42,563 nucleotides of DNA, from positions 1-42,563 of the forward strand of contig CALXYN010000016.1 of assembly GCA_944392975.1 (NCBI GenBank). Direction: 5' to 3'. Below, piece by piece: positions 16,153 to 25,082 of the stretch. The DNA comes from an uncultured Spirochaetaceae bacterium (GTDB lineage Bacteria > Spirochaetota > Spirochaetia > Sphaerochaetales > Sphaerochaetaceae). The notes under the pieces were generated by a model. That model searched no databases. It had not been told where the DNA came from and saw only the letters and a list, made by a program, of their open reading frames with translations. Each line of letters opens with the position of its first letter. Position 1 is the first letter of the stretch. The position numbers were made by a program, and so were the translations under genes.

Positions 16153-18100
16153 ATGAATCTTACAACGAGGATTGGAAGAAGATTTCGTCGTAAAGCTTTA
16201 ATACTGGGGGGGGGTACTTCTTCTCTTAGTTGCTTTTCTTACTTCTTGTAGACAGGTGGTTGTCATGTTTCCACCAATATCACAACCTGGTAATGAACCT
16301 GAGACTTGGGATGGAACAAGTGACATATCTTGGTACAGTAAAAGCAGAAATACTTTTGCACTGGATACTGCAGAAGAGCTTGCTGGTTTAAGTGAGCTTG
16401 TAAATAGTGGAAATTCTTTTGAAGGGAAAACCATCAGACTCAGAAGCTCAATTGACCTGAATGGTTTTGAATTCACTCCGATTGGCTCCAATAATATTCC
16501 ATTTAAAGGGATATTCGATGGTGGAAACAATACAATATATGGTTTCGATAATGACAATACGGGCGTATGTGATGACGGTGGAAACCGCTATTTTACAGCA
16601 TTTTTCACTAGTGTTGATGGCGGTACTATCAAAAACATTTCATTTGAAGATTTCAATGTGGAGATGAATGAGAATGTTCCTACTGACAGAGTGAATCAGA
16701 GAATGGTTTCTGTTGCTGTCGGAAATCTCATGAATGGTGGAACTGTTGAAAATGTAACAGTAGGAGAAGGTGTTGTTGTAAGCCCTGTTAGAGCTGCTGG
16801 TGTTGTTGCAAGAGCTTCTAATGGAAGTGAAGAGAATCCAAACAGAATCATTAACTGCACCAATTATGCAGATGTTTTCACCGAAACTATAGGTGAGGAC
16901 CATGTTGCAGAATTAACGTATGGAACAGCTGGAGGAATTCTTTCAACAACGGCAGGTGGCCTTGTCGTTATTGAGCAGTCAGAAAATTATGGAACCGTAG
17001 AAGGAATGGTTTCTGGTGGCATTTTGGGGGATGCTCAAAGTACTGTTGAAATTAGTGGTTGTAACAACAACGGCAATATCAGAGGTGCTTTCTTTGTTGG
17101 TGGTATCATTGGTGATTTCTGGCACAATGGAGGAAATGGTACGATTTCCGACTGCCACAACCTCAAGGGTGCAGTCGTCGAAAGCCATGAAAGTTTCCAA
17201 ACAGCTGATGGAAAGCCTAATGATGGAACATTTGGAGATGTGAATATCGGAGGAATTGCCGGTGCTGCTGGTGTAGATGGAAATGTGACCATTGAAGATT
17301 CCTCGAATGAAGGGACGCTGATTAATCACACAGAGCAAATTCTTGCCTCTGTTGGGGGTATCATCGGAACAGGAATCAGTTCAAGTACTACACGCATCGA
17401 GATTATAGATACGACAAGTACAGGTATTATCCAGAATGCCGCAAAAGAGTCACCAGATGATAGAGGAATTTATTTTCAGAATAGAAACAAATGGACAACC
17501 GGCGGTGTTATTGGATATGCAAGGGGAATGAACTATTTGTTCAAGAATTCCTATGGTTATTATCCCGACTTCTCCGATGATTACTATGAATTTGGTGATA
17601 TCGCTGGATCATTAAATGCAGGAGATCAGGAAGGTACAGTAACAGTAGAATTCTCTGAACCATTTGAAAGTGAACAGCTATTTGGCATAGTACGTAATTT
17701 CAGTGCATCCAACTCTAAGATTTCTTTTGAAAACGTTCATGCCATCGAGCAGAATTTTGCACTGTGTAAAGACGAAATGATGAACCTTACACTGGATTCA
17801 GGTAGCCATATCGAGACAGCCATTCAACTCTATATCGGAGATGATGGAGATTCTAGCTATGGTATGGCAAGTATTTCAGGTAATATTGATAATCTTGTAA
17901 TCTATCCAAAGGCAAATGGGACTGGCGACAGTTATGGTCGTGGTTATCCTAACTGGGGAGAATGGACTAATTCTGTAAATGTAGTGAATGATCCTGATGG
18001 ATTTAGTTGGAAATGTCCTGCTGTGAAATATGTTGTTGATTCAGTTTCAATATTAATTAATAGCAACAAAATCTTAGATGTATCAGGTTCTGTACAATAG
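16153..18100 (+). CDS. Beta-helix-like surface lipoprotein, out of frame here at a poly-G tract (candidate phase-variable gene)
   Basis: The ATG at 16153 follows a strong GGAGG site and encodes the basic n-region of a signal peptide (MNLTTRIGRRFRRKALIL). It then enters nine consecutive G and runs into a stop at 16249. The rest of the gene is open in another frame from 16202. Removing one G joins them into a 648-aa protein whose signal reads GGVLLLLVAFLTSC, with the lipid-anchored Cys at about residue 32. The mature protein has many repeats of the type GGTVENVTV, VGGIIGDF and NIGGIAGA, with short NC or NN turns, as in right-handed beta-helix and GLUG-like surface proteins. A downstream-only GTG start (16256) would lack any export signal. 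It is probably a surface protein switched by slippage; a sequencing error in the G run is the main alternative. Confidence 0.82.
16206..16214 (+). repeat. Poly-G tract (nine G)
   Basis: An uninterrupted run of nine G inside the signal-peptide codons. Eight G (or eleven) keep the lipoprotein frame open; nine, as here, close it. I noticed no other G or C run of this length in the window. Confidence 0.97.
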
Positions 18101-18133
18101 AATTTGACCGTATATGAAAATCTACGGAAATTC

Positions 18134-18168
18134 AAAGCACTCATGGTCATAATGACCTTGGGTGCTTT
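18134..18168 (+). terminator. Long hairpin after the poly-G lipoprotein gene
   Basis: AAAGCAC-TCA-x-GGTCA pairs with TGACC-x-TGG-GTGCTTT: about 15 bp with one T-T mismatch and a TAA loop. The T-rich part is inside the stem (CTTT) rather than after it, so termination is probable but not classic. Confidence 0.6.
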
Positions 18169-18270
18169 AGCTATGAAATTGCGGAACGCAAAGAATGATT
18201 TTGAAAATCCTCAATTTTGCTGAATGCACATTGTTTATGTGATATCATCCTCATTCGTTGAGGACTGGAT

Positions 18271-19961
18271 ATGAATCTTGATTCGTATGATGATTATGTT
18301 TCCCTTCTTTTTGAATTATTGAATCCATTGAAGCCTTTCTATTCAAAAGAGTGTGCAAGAGTCCGTTTCAATGGTCCTGGTGCTCTCTATGATCAGAACG
18401 CAATTGAAATGGAAGCGTTCGCAAGGCCATTATGGGGACTTTCTGCATTATGGAAGGGTGGTTATAGAAACGACGATTTTCATTCTCTTTATTGTAAAGG
18501 CATTATAAATGGCACAGATCCTTCCTCTCCTGAATATTGGGGAAATCCATCTGACAATGACCAGCGTTTTGTGGAAATGGTCCCATTGCAGTTGCACTTC
18601 TTTCTGCTCCTGATTTACTTTGGAATCCGTTATCAATGGAAGAAAAAGAAAGTGTTGCAGCGTATCTTAGAACAATCAATGAGCATGAACTTCCAAAATG
18701 TAACTGGTTCTTCTTCCGCATTCTTGTCAATACAGCGTTGAAAACTCTCGGCATGGATTATAGCAGTGCGATGCTTGAGAGTGATTTTGATTTCATTGAA
18801 TCATGCTACATAGGTGATGGCTGGTATAAAGATGGAATCTCTGAGCGCCGTGATTACTACACTTCATTTGCAATGCATTTCTATAGTCTGCTTTATTCTG
18901 TTTTGACAGATGATGAAAATTATAGAGAAAAGGCGCTGGAAAGAGCTGAGATTTTTGCTCGTGACTTTGCTTACTGGTTTACAAATTCCGGTGAGGCTCT
19001 CTGCTTTGGCCGTTCTCTGACATACCGGTTTGCTCAGAGTGCTTTCTGGTCGATTTATATTGTTGCAGGTGGAAAAAAACAGGCAGAAGCAAAGGGTTAT
19101 CTTGGCCGGAATATAAGAAGCTGGATGGAAAAAGATATCTTTGATAATTCTCATATTCTCTCCGTTGGTTACGAATATCCTGATTATCAGATGGCTGAAA
19201 ACTATAATGCTCCAGGAAGTCCATATTGGGCTCTGAAATCCTTTGCAGTACTGATGCTTGGGAAGAATGATGATTTCTGGAATAAACATGAAAAACCATT
19301 TTCCGTGGTTAAAGGTATCCGTGTTATTGAGAAGGCCCGGATGGTCATTCAGCATCTTGGAAATGACACAATAGCTTTTGTTCCGGGAATGCTTGGAATG
19401 GTATCTCTGGGGCATTTTACAGAAAAATACGATAAGTTCGCATATTCAGCTATTTTCCCATTCTCCGTCTCGCACTCTGCGGAAAACGTTATGGAAAATG
19501 CTCCAGACTCGATGCTTGCTTTTGTTATCGATGACACTGTTTTCGTAAGAAAGGGTAGTATTGAGTATGAGATTACGGCAAATGGAATCCGTTCGTTGTG
19601 GTCTCCTCATCCGTCTATAAAAGTGAATACTGAAATAGTGATCAAAAACGATTCCCATATCCGTATTCATGAAATAACCAGTGAAATTGAATGTGTTGCT
19701 TATGACTCCGGTTTTTCGATAGGACGAGAAGGATGTGATGTACAGCTAATGGATAACATGCTTGAAATAACGAACGGAGATTTTATAAGTTCGGCAACAC
19801 TTGTTGAAGGTGAAGGGGAGTGCACATTCATTGAAAGTGCTCCTAATTCTTCTCTTCGATGGAGAAATGCGCTTATTCCTTCAATAAGGATTCGGATTGG
19901 AAAAGGGATGACAAGAATTATTACAGAATTCAGAGCTGTTATGAGGAAAGTGAATGCTTAG
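18271..19961 (+). pseudogene. DUF2264 family protein gene with one frameshift
   Basis: The first 104 codons and the rest of the gene lie in different frames. The break is at the short C run at 18582-18584: adding one base between 18580 and 18585 fuses FVEMVP with IAVALLSAPDLLWNPLS and gives one 563-aa protein. DUF2264 hallmarks then run in order: NPLKPFYSKECARVRF, AIEMEAFARPLWGLSAL, FVEM, NWFFFRILVN, GDGWYKDGISERRDYY and FAMHFYSLLY. After about 350 residues a beta-rich C-terminal half follows. Members are (alpha/alpha)-toroid proteins in polysaccharide-utilisation loci with poorly defined function. GAGG lies before the ATG. The next gene overlaps its end, so the operon looks otherwise intact and the lesion may be recent or a base-call error. 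Confidence 0.85.
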
Positions 19962-21681
19962 GGAGAAATGCATAGGCCTTCTTGCTTTGTGGTGTGAGAA
20001 ACTTCTATCACTGCAGTATCGGAATACCGGAAAAAAAGAGCTTGATGGTGGGATATTCTGTCCTCAGTGTGGAATTATTCATGGCAGGTGTTTTGATGCT
20101 ATTTACCCATTCCTGACAATGGCATCCATTACTTCAGATCCAAAATGGGAAGAAGGAGCAGAGAATCTCTTTTCTTGGGCTGAGAACAATGTCTCATTAC
20201 CAGACGGCCTTTACCTTAATGATATCGGCAGCGACTGGAAAGGAACTACTGTTTTCTCGGTAATAGGTCTTTGTGATTCATATCTTCATTATGGAAAGTA
20301 CCTGCGAAAGGAATTTGCAGACAGAATATATGAAAGAATAAGGAGAGCCGGGGAGGCGCTTTTATCATTTGATGAACTGAAAAGGAATAACATCAATTAT
20401 GCTGTTTCAAATGCCCTTGCTCTCTTTGAATGCTGGCTTGTAATCGGGGAAGAGAGATACAGAAAAGGTTCTCTTGAGTTCTTAGCTGCTAGTGAAAAGG
20501 CAATGCTTCCAGATGGAATGATTATAGGAGAGGGTATTCCGTGGCACAAGAAAAGCGAGAGGGGAAATTATCCTGTTGATATAGGATATAATGCAGAAGA
20601 GTCCGTTCCAGCAATTACAAAACTTGCCTTGCTTTCTGGTGATGATGACCTTTTACAGAAAGCTGTTTCCTCAATGAGAATGCTTCTTTCTTTCATGCTT
20701 CCAGATGGAGCCTGGGATAACAGCTTTGGCACACGCTCCTTCAAATGGTCTTACTGGGGAAGCCGTACTGCAGATGGTGCCTTTGAGGCACTTCTTGGCC
20801 TGTCAGATTATAATCCTTCGTTCATTGAGGCAGCTGAAAGGAATATTGATCTGATGGTAGCCTCTACTTCTGAAGGTCTCCTGATGGGTGGAATGATGTA
20901 TCAGGATGCGGGAGAAGAAAGCTGTGTTCATCACACATTCACGCATGCAAAACCTCTTGCAGCTGTCGTCCACTCTGGAAAGGATTATGAGAGTGTTCAT
21001 ATAGGACTTCCAAGAGAAAAAGAATACGGAATCAGATGCTTCGATACTTTGTCCACATGCATCGCATCTTATCAAGGTTATACAGTCACTATTACGGCAT
21101 ATGACTGGAAATATCTTGAAAGAGGTCATATAAGCGGAGGCATGATTTCCATGCTTTATGGGATGAATCCAGGGCCCGTAATTGCTTCCGGAATGATGGA
21201 TTATAGAATCGTTGAAGCTTTTAACATGCAGCTTCCATCAGATAGTCAGCTCCTTGAAAACATGGCATTCAGAATTGAGAAGGAAACAGAGGGGACACTC
21301 TATTCATCAGTTTATGAAACAAGGGCTGAGATGGATATAGGAAATGATGAGATTGCAGTCTCTGGAATGCTTAAATCTGCTGCCGAGGAGACATGTCCGG
21401 ATGAGGGAGAGTATTCCATACATTATTCATTCTTTCCTGGACACTTCTCGGTATTGGTGAGAGCAAAAGGCGCTAAGGTAATCATTCCAGTGATAGCCTC
21501 TGAATCTGATGATATAGAGTGTTTATCTCAATCGATGAGGAAGAATGGCCTTATTATTTCAGCTCTTTCCATTCTTTATCCATATGGAGATAAAAGGATA
21601 TTTGCACCTGTTCCAGGCTTTCAGGCTGTTCGTATGGATATTCCTGCAGATAATGCTCTGATTGATTTCCGTTTTGATTGA
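19954..21681 (+). CDS. Uncharacterised toroid-type protein coupled to the DUF2264 gene
   Basis: 575 aa, cytoplasmic (no signal). The ATG overlaps the DUF2264 stop by 8 nt and has AGGAAAG upstream. The N-terminal 320 residues are a series of paired helices with aromatic/Gly turns (SLPDGLYLNDIGSDWKG, GMIIGEGIPWHKKS, MLPDGAWDNSFGTRSFKWSYWG), which suggests an (alpha/alpha) barrel of the heparinase or glycoside hydrolase toroid type. A conspicuous HHTFTHAKPLA motif follows near residue 330, and the remainder is beta-rich. CPQCG and GRCFD near residues 36-47 could bind metal. I cannot name a family. Pairing with DUF2264 suggests work on the same oligosaccharide or uronate substrate; this is inference. 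Confidence 0.7.
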   Translation: MLREKCIGLLALWCEKLLSLQYRNTGKKELDGGIFCPQCGIIHGRCFDAIYPFLTMASITSDPKWEEGAENLFSWAENNVSLPDGLYLNDIGSDWKGTTVFSVIGLCDSYLHYGKYLRKEFADRIYERIRRAGEALLSFDELKRNNINYAVSNALALFECWLVIGEERYRKGSLEFLAASEKAMLPDGMIIGEGIPWHKKSERGNYPVDIGYNAEESVPAITKLALLSGDDDLLQKAVSSMRMLLSFMLPDGAWDNSFGTRSFKWSYWGSRTADGAFEALLGLSDYNPSFIEAAERNIDLMVASTSEGLLMGGMMYQDAGEESCVHHTFTHAKPLAAVVHSGKDYESVHIGLPREKEYGIRCFDTLSTCIASYQGYTVTITAYDWKYLERGHISGGMISMLYGMNPGPVIASGMMDYRIVEAFNMQLPSDSQLLENMAFRIEKETEGTLYSSVYETRAEMDIGNDEIAVSGMLKSAAEETCPDEGEYSIHYSFFPGHFSVLVRAKGAKVIIPVIASESDDIECLSQSMRKNGLIISALSILYPYGDKRIFAPVPGFQAVRMDIPADNALIDFRFD

Positions 21682-21683
21682 CA

Positions 21684-22547
21684 TCAGATTTCTTTGAGCA
21701 TTTTGTTTAGTCTTCTGTAATATCCCCTGTAAAGAAACGGTAATTCATTAAGGGGAATACTCTCTGGGATTGTCTCATCAGAGAGTATTCTCTTGAAATC
21801 ATATGGGCCATTGACCTTCCATCCTTCAAGAAGGCCGATGGAAATAGCATTTTCTGGACAGGAGAAGGAACAACGGACACAGAGAATACAGTTTTTCATA
21901 AATACAGGATGGCCATCTACCATTCTTATATTGTTCATCGGACAATTACGGGCACAAAGCCCACAACTGCTACAGTCTTTATTCACCTTCATCAGCCTGC
22001 TTTGCTTTTGTGCATAAACCCACTCGATACGGAAGATTGAGGATATCAGGTGCCTTAAAGGCATATGCTGTTCTCTTTCAAATCTTTCCGCTCTAATTGC
22101 CACGGCATGAACTTTTACAAGCTTCTGCATATATGTGACCATATGCCGGACCATTTCATCGCTGTGCCGGTAAATCATATTGTATGGCATCACATAATGC
22201 CGTTCTGAGAGGATTGAAAAGTTTTTCTTGAGAATTCTCCTGATTTGTATCGAAGATGAATCATTGAATGGTAATCCTTCTCCGCCTGTATGGAATATAA
22301 AAAGCTTCTTTTTTGTTGCCACTTTGAGTGTTTTCACGAATTTGACTACTATTTCTGGCGGATTGAATGCATGAACAGGATAGCCTATACCGACAAGATC
22401 ATAATAATCGGGGGATGGCAAAGATTTATAGGATGAGGTTATTTCCATGATTTCCGTATCAAGTTGCAGTTCTTTCCTGTATCTTTCTGCAACAAGCCGG
22501 GTGTTTCCGGTGCCTGAGAAGACATATATGATGCAACGGCTGTCCAT
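21684..22547 (-). CDS. EFR1-type flavodoxin/ferredoxin fusion protein
   Basis: 287 aa. The N-terminal flavodoxin-like domain (residues 1 to about 165) starts with the FMN phosphate loop FSGTGNTR and has GYPVHAFNPP and FHTGGEG. The C-terminal part carries two 4Fe-4S motifs, CSSCGLCARNCP and CILCVRCSFSCP, then a tail with PFLYRGYYRR. This layout is that of EFR1 family ferredoxin proteins of anaerobes, presumed electron carriers with unknown partners. Its stop lies 2 nt from the stop of the convergent gene. No Shine-Dalgarno site precedes the ATG; a -10-like AAGAAT lies 6 nt upstream, so the mRNA may be leaderless. Confidence 0.9.
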   Translation of the reverse strand: MDSRCIIYVFSGTGNTRLVAERYRKELQLDTEIMEITSSYKSLPSPDYYDLVGIGYPVHAFNPPEIVVKFVKTLKVATKKKLFIFHTGGEGLPFNDSSSIQIRRILKKNFSILSERHYVMPYNMIYRHSDEMVRHMVTYMQKLVKVHAVAIRAERFEREQHMPLRHLISSIFRIEWVYAQKQSRLMKVNKDCSSCGLCARNCPMNNIRMVDGHPVFMKNCILCVRCSFSCPENAISIGLLEGWKVNGPYDFKRILSDETIPESIPLNELPFLYRGYYRRLNKMLKEI

Positions 22548-22553
22548 ACCCGT

Positions 22554-22582
22554 ATTCTTGCCTTATCGCAGCACTTTGTCCA
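22554..22582 (-). promoter_or_regulatory. Promoter of the EFR1-type gene, leaderless geometry
   Basis: On the minus strand: TGGACA, 17-nt spacer, AAGAAT, then only 6 nt to the ATG, which places the start point at or next to the initiation codon. The -35 box lies inside the inverted repeat at 22571-22590. Confidence 0.5.
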
Positions 22583-22590
22583 CAAGGTGC
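22571..22590. promoter_or_regulatory. 20-nt inverted repeat, candidate operator
   Basis: GCACTTTGT-CC-ACAAGGTGC: nine-base arms with a single mismatch. It covers the -35 box of the leftward promoter and ends 6 nt before the -35 box of the rightward promoter, a good site for a dimeric repressor acting on both genes. Confidence 0.5.
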
Positions 22591-22596
22591 TAATTG

Positions 22597-22625
22597 TTGA
22601 CACTAAAAAGAGCAATTGCTAACAT
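22597..22625 (+). promoter_or_regulatory. Promoter of the ABC-F/coaX unit
   Basis: TTGACA, 17-nt spacer, TAACAT. The -35 box is perfect; the -10 box is moderate. Confidence 0.6.
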
Positions 22626-22678
22626 AGCTGCGGTTTTCAGGTGTCCTAGAATATATAACTAATGAGGTAAATTGAGTA

Positions 22679-24316
22679 ATGATAACAGCTTCAAATATTT
22701 CGCTGTCTTACGGAACCCAGGTCCTTTTCAAGGATGTCAATATAAAATTCACTCCAGGTAACTGTTATGGCATTATCGGTGCAAACGGTGCAGGTAAGTC
22801 AACATTCCTGAAGATTCTTTCGGGAGAGATTGAACCGGATACAGGAGAGGTTATTATCACTCCCGGCGAACGTATGACCGTTCTCCGTCAGGACCACTTT
22901 GCTTTCAATGAGTATCGCGTCATTGATACTGTCATCATGGGGTATCAGAAGCTCTATGATGTGATGAAGGAACGAGATGCGATTTACGAGAAGTCCGATT
23001 TCACAGAAGAGGATGGTATCAGGGCTGCAGAGCTTGAAGGAGAATTTTCAGAGCTTGGAGGCTGGGAAGCCGAGGCAAATGCCGGTCAGATGCTGGATGG
23101 CCTGGGAATTCCTCAGGATCTTCATGAGAAGAAGATGGCTGAAATCGAGGATAACCTGAAAGTCCGTGTACTTCTTGCACAGGCTCTTTTTGGAAATCCT
23201 GATATTCTTCTTCTTGACGAGCCTACCAACCACCTTGATCTGGAATCTATCCACTGGCTCGAGGACTATCTTGAGGATTTTAACAATACGGTTATTGTCG
23301 TTTCCCATGACCGTCACTTCCTGAACACTGTCTGTACGCATATCTGCGATATAGACTATGGAAAAATCCAGCTTTATGTCGGTAACTATGATTTCTGGTA
23401 CATGTCATCACAGCTTGCAGCAAAGCAGCTCAAGGATGAGAAGAAGAGAAGGGAAGACAAGATTGCAGAACTCAAGGAGTTTATCCAGCGCTTCTCCTCA
23501 AACGTTGCAAAGGCAAAGCAGGCAACGAGCCGCAAAAAGCTTATTGATAAGCTTACTATCGATGATATCAAACCATCATCGAGACGCTTCCCGTATGTAG
23601 CTTTCAAGCCTAATCGCGATATCGGAAAGAACGTACTTGAAATCAAGAATCTTTCAAAAACAATTGAAGGCGAGAAGGTTATTGATAATCTCTCACTTGT
23701 AATCAATCCGGGAGACAAGGTCGCATTCGTCGGTCCGAATCACTACGAGAAGACTGTTCTTTTCCAGATTCTGGCAGGGGAGATGGAACCAGATGAAGGT
23801 TCTTTCACTTGGGGAGTGACAACTTCTCTTTCATATTTCCCGAAAGATAATACGGGGATGTTCAAAGAGAATGAGTCAATTGCAGATTATCTCCAGCAAT
23901 TTTCAAAAGAAGATGATGACACATATGTGCGCTCCTTCCTCGGACGAATGCTCTTTACAGGTGATGAAGCACTTAAACCATGCAATGTTCTCTCAGGAGG
24001 AGAACGTGTCCGTGTTGTCCTTGCTCGCATGATGCTTGAGGGGGCAAACTGCATGATTTTCGATGAGCCTACATCCCATCTCGATCTTGAAGCTATTCAG
24101 GCTCTCAACAATGGACTCATTGATTTTAAAGGCGTTGTTCTTTTCAACTCTCACGATCATCAGTTTGTTGACTCAATTGCAAACCGTATCATTGAGTTTA
24201 CTCCAAATGGAATCATCGATCGTATGATGAAGTTTGATGATTACATCAATGATGAGAATATCAAGGCCCTCAGAGCTTCTGCTTACGAGGATGTTAAGGG
24301 AGTTGTGCTTCTCTGA
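22679..24316 (+). CDS. ABC-F ATPase of the YbiT/YkpA type
   Basis: 545 aa, soluble, with two ABC domains and no membrane segment; ABC-F proteins act on the ribosome. NBD1 has an intact Walker A (GANGAGKS, residues 34-41) and Walker B (LLLDEPTNHLD), but LSGG is replaced by IEDNLKVRV. The inter-domain linker is rich in charged residues with RFSSNVAKAKQATSRKK. NBD2 has a good signature (VLSGGERVRVVLARMM), Walker B (IFDEPTSHLD) and H-loop (NSHDHQF), but its Walker A is GPNHYEKT (352-359), with Glu for the last Gly. As I recall, YbiT lacks LSGG in NBD1 and Bacillus YkpA has a degenerate second Walker A, so these are lineage traits rather than damage. GAGG precedes the ATG; coaX follows with a one-base overlap. 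Confidence 0.93.
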   Translation: MITASNISLSYGTQVLFKDVNIKFTPGNCYGIIGANGAGKSTFLKILSGEIEPDTGEVIITPGERMTVLRQDHFAFNEYRVIDTVIMGYQKLYDVMKERDAIYEKSDFTEEDGIRAAELEGEFSELGGWEAEANAGQMLDGLGIPQDLHEKKMAEIEDNLKVRVLLAQALFGNPDILLLDEPTNHLDLESIHWLEDYLEDFNNTVIVVSHDRHFLNTVCTHICDIDYGKIQLYVGNYDFWYMSSQLAAKQLKDEKKRREDKIAELKEFIQRFSSNVAKAKQATSRKKLIDKLTIDDIKPSSRRFPYVAFKPNRDIGKNVLEIKNLSKTIEGEKVIDNLSLVINPGDKVAFVGPNHYEKTVLFQILAGEMEPDEGSFTWGVTTSLSYFPKDNTGMFKENESIADYLQQFSKEDDDTYVRSFLGRMLFTGDEALKPCNVLSGGERVRVVLARMMLEGANCMIFDEPTSHLDLEAIQALNNGLIDFKGVVLFNSHDHQFVDSIANRIIEFTPNGIIDRMMKFDDYINDENIKALRASAYEDVKGVVLL

Positions 24317-25080
24317 TGCTTGTTGCTTGCGACATAGGAAATACCAATATTGTTCTTGCGCTCTTCGATGAAGGGCGCTTTGTTGATTCATGGCGTGTAT
24401 ATACCGATACCAAAAAGACAAGCGATGAGTATTTTGTAGTATTCAACGCGCTTTTTCGTGAGGGTGGAATCAAGTCTGATATGGTGGACAGTGCCATCAT
24501 CTCATCGGTTGTGCCAAACATGACCCGTTCTGTTGAGAAGAACATTCAGCGCCTTTTTCATATTCAGCCGCTGATTGTCACTCACGATGTGAAGACCGGC
24601 CTTGTCCGTTCCTCAATTCCAGGAGAACTTGGTACTGATATTCTTTCAAATCTTGCCTATGCTCATTATGAGAAACCCGATGAAGCTGTGATGGTTGTTG
24701 ACTTCGGTACAGCCTTGACGCTGTCTGCTGTCAATAGCAGGGGAGAGGTTCTCGGATGTTCAATCGCACCTGGTCTCGTAACTGCTGTAAATGCGCTCTT
24801 TGGAAGTACTGCCCAGCTTCCGCAGGTTGAACTCAAGCTTCCTGATACCCCGATGGGAAGGGATTCCCAGCAATCAATAAGAGGGGGTATCATGCTCGGT
24901 TATGCAGGCCTTGTCGATTCAATCATCAAACGAACTGAGGATGAAATAGGGGAAAAACTCTGGGTTATTGCCACTGGAGGCCTTTCTCAGACGATATCTC
25001 CCCTTATCCCGCGTCTAGACTTAGTAGATGGACTTCATACTCTGAAGGGACTCAGTCTTATTGCTTCTCTCAATAAATAG
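24316..25080 (+). CDS. coaX: Type III pantothenate kinase
   Basis: 254 aa, normal length. It phosphorylates pantothenate, the first step of coenzyme A synthesis. ASKHA-fold signatures are visible: the N-terminal phosphate loop DIGNTNIVLALF, the PGELGTDILSNLAYA segment (usually GxDR; here TDI), VVDFGTALTLSAV, GCSIAPGLVTAVNALFGSTAQLPQ, and GGIMLGYAGLVDSII followed by IATGGLSQTI near the C-terminus. The ATG shares its first base with the stop of the ABC-F gene. The later CoA enzyme CoaD is encoded at the other end of the window in a separate unit. The stop lies 2 nt from the stop of the convergent gene. Confidence 0.95.
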   Translation: MLVACDIGNTNIVLALFDEGRFVDSWRVYTDTKKTSDEYFVVFNALFREGGIKSDMVDSAIISSVVPNMTRSVEKNIQRLFHIQPLIVTHDVKTGLVRSSIPGELGTDILSNLAYAHYEKPDEAVMVVDFGTALTLSAVNSRGEVLGCSIAPGLVTAVNALFGSTAQLPQVELKLPDTPMGRDSQQSIRGGIMLGYAGLVDSIIKRTEDEIGEKLWVIATGGLSQTISPLIPRLDLVDGLHTLKGLSLIASLNK

Positions 25081-25082
25081 GA

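Noticed and set aside
16256-18100. Independent gene starting at GTG 16256
   Set aside because: No ribosome site at that distance, and the in-frame upstream sequence encodes a lipoprotein signal core and lipobox, so the true start is the ATG at 16153.
19073-20037. A7 runs at 19073-19079 and 20031-20037 as phase-variation tracts
   Set aside because: Both lie within frames that read through normally; seven A is common in AT-rich genomes.
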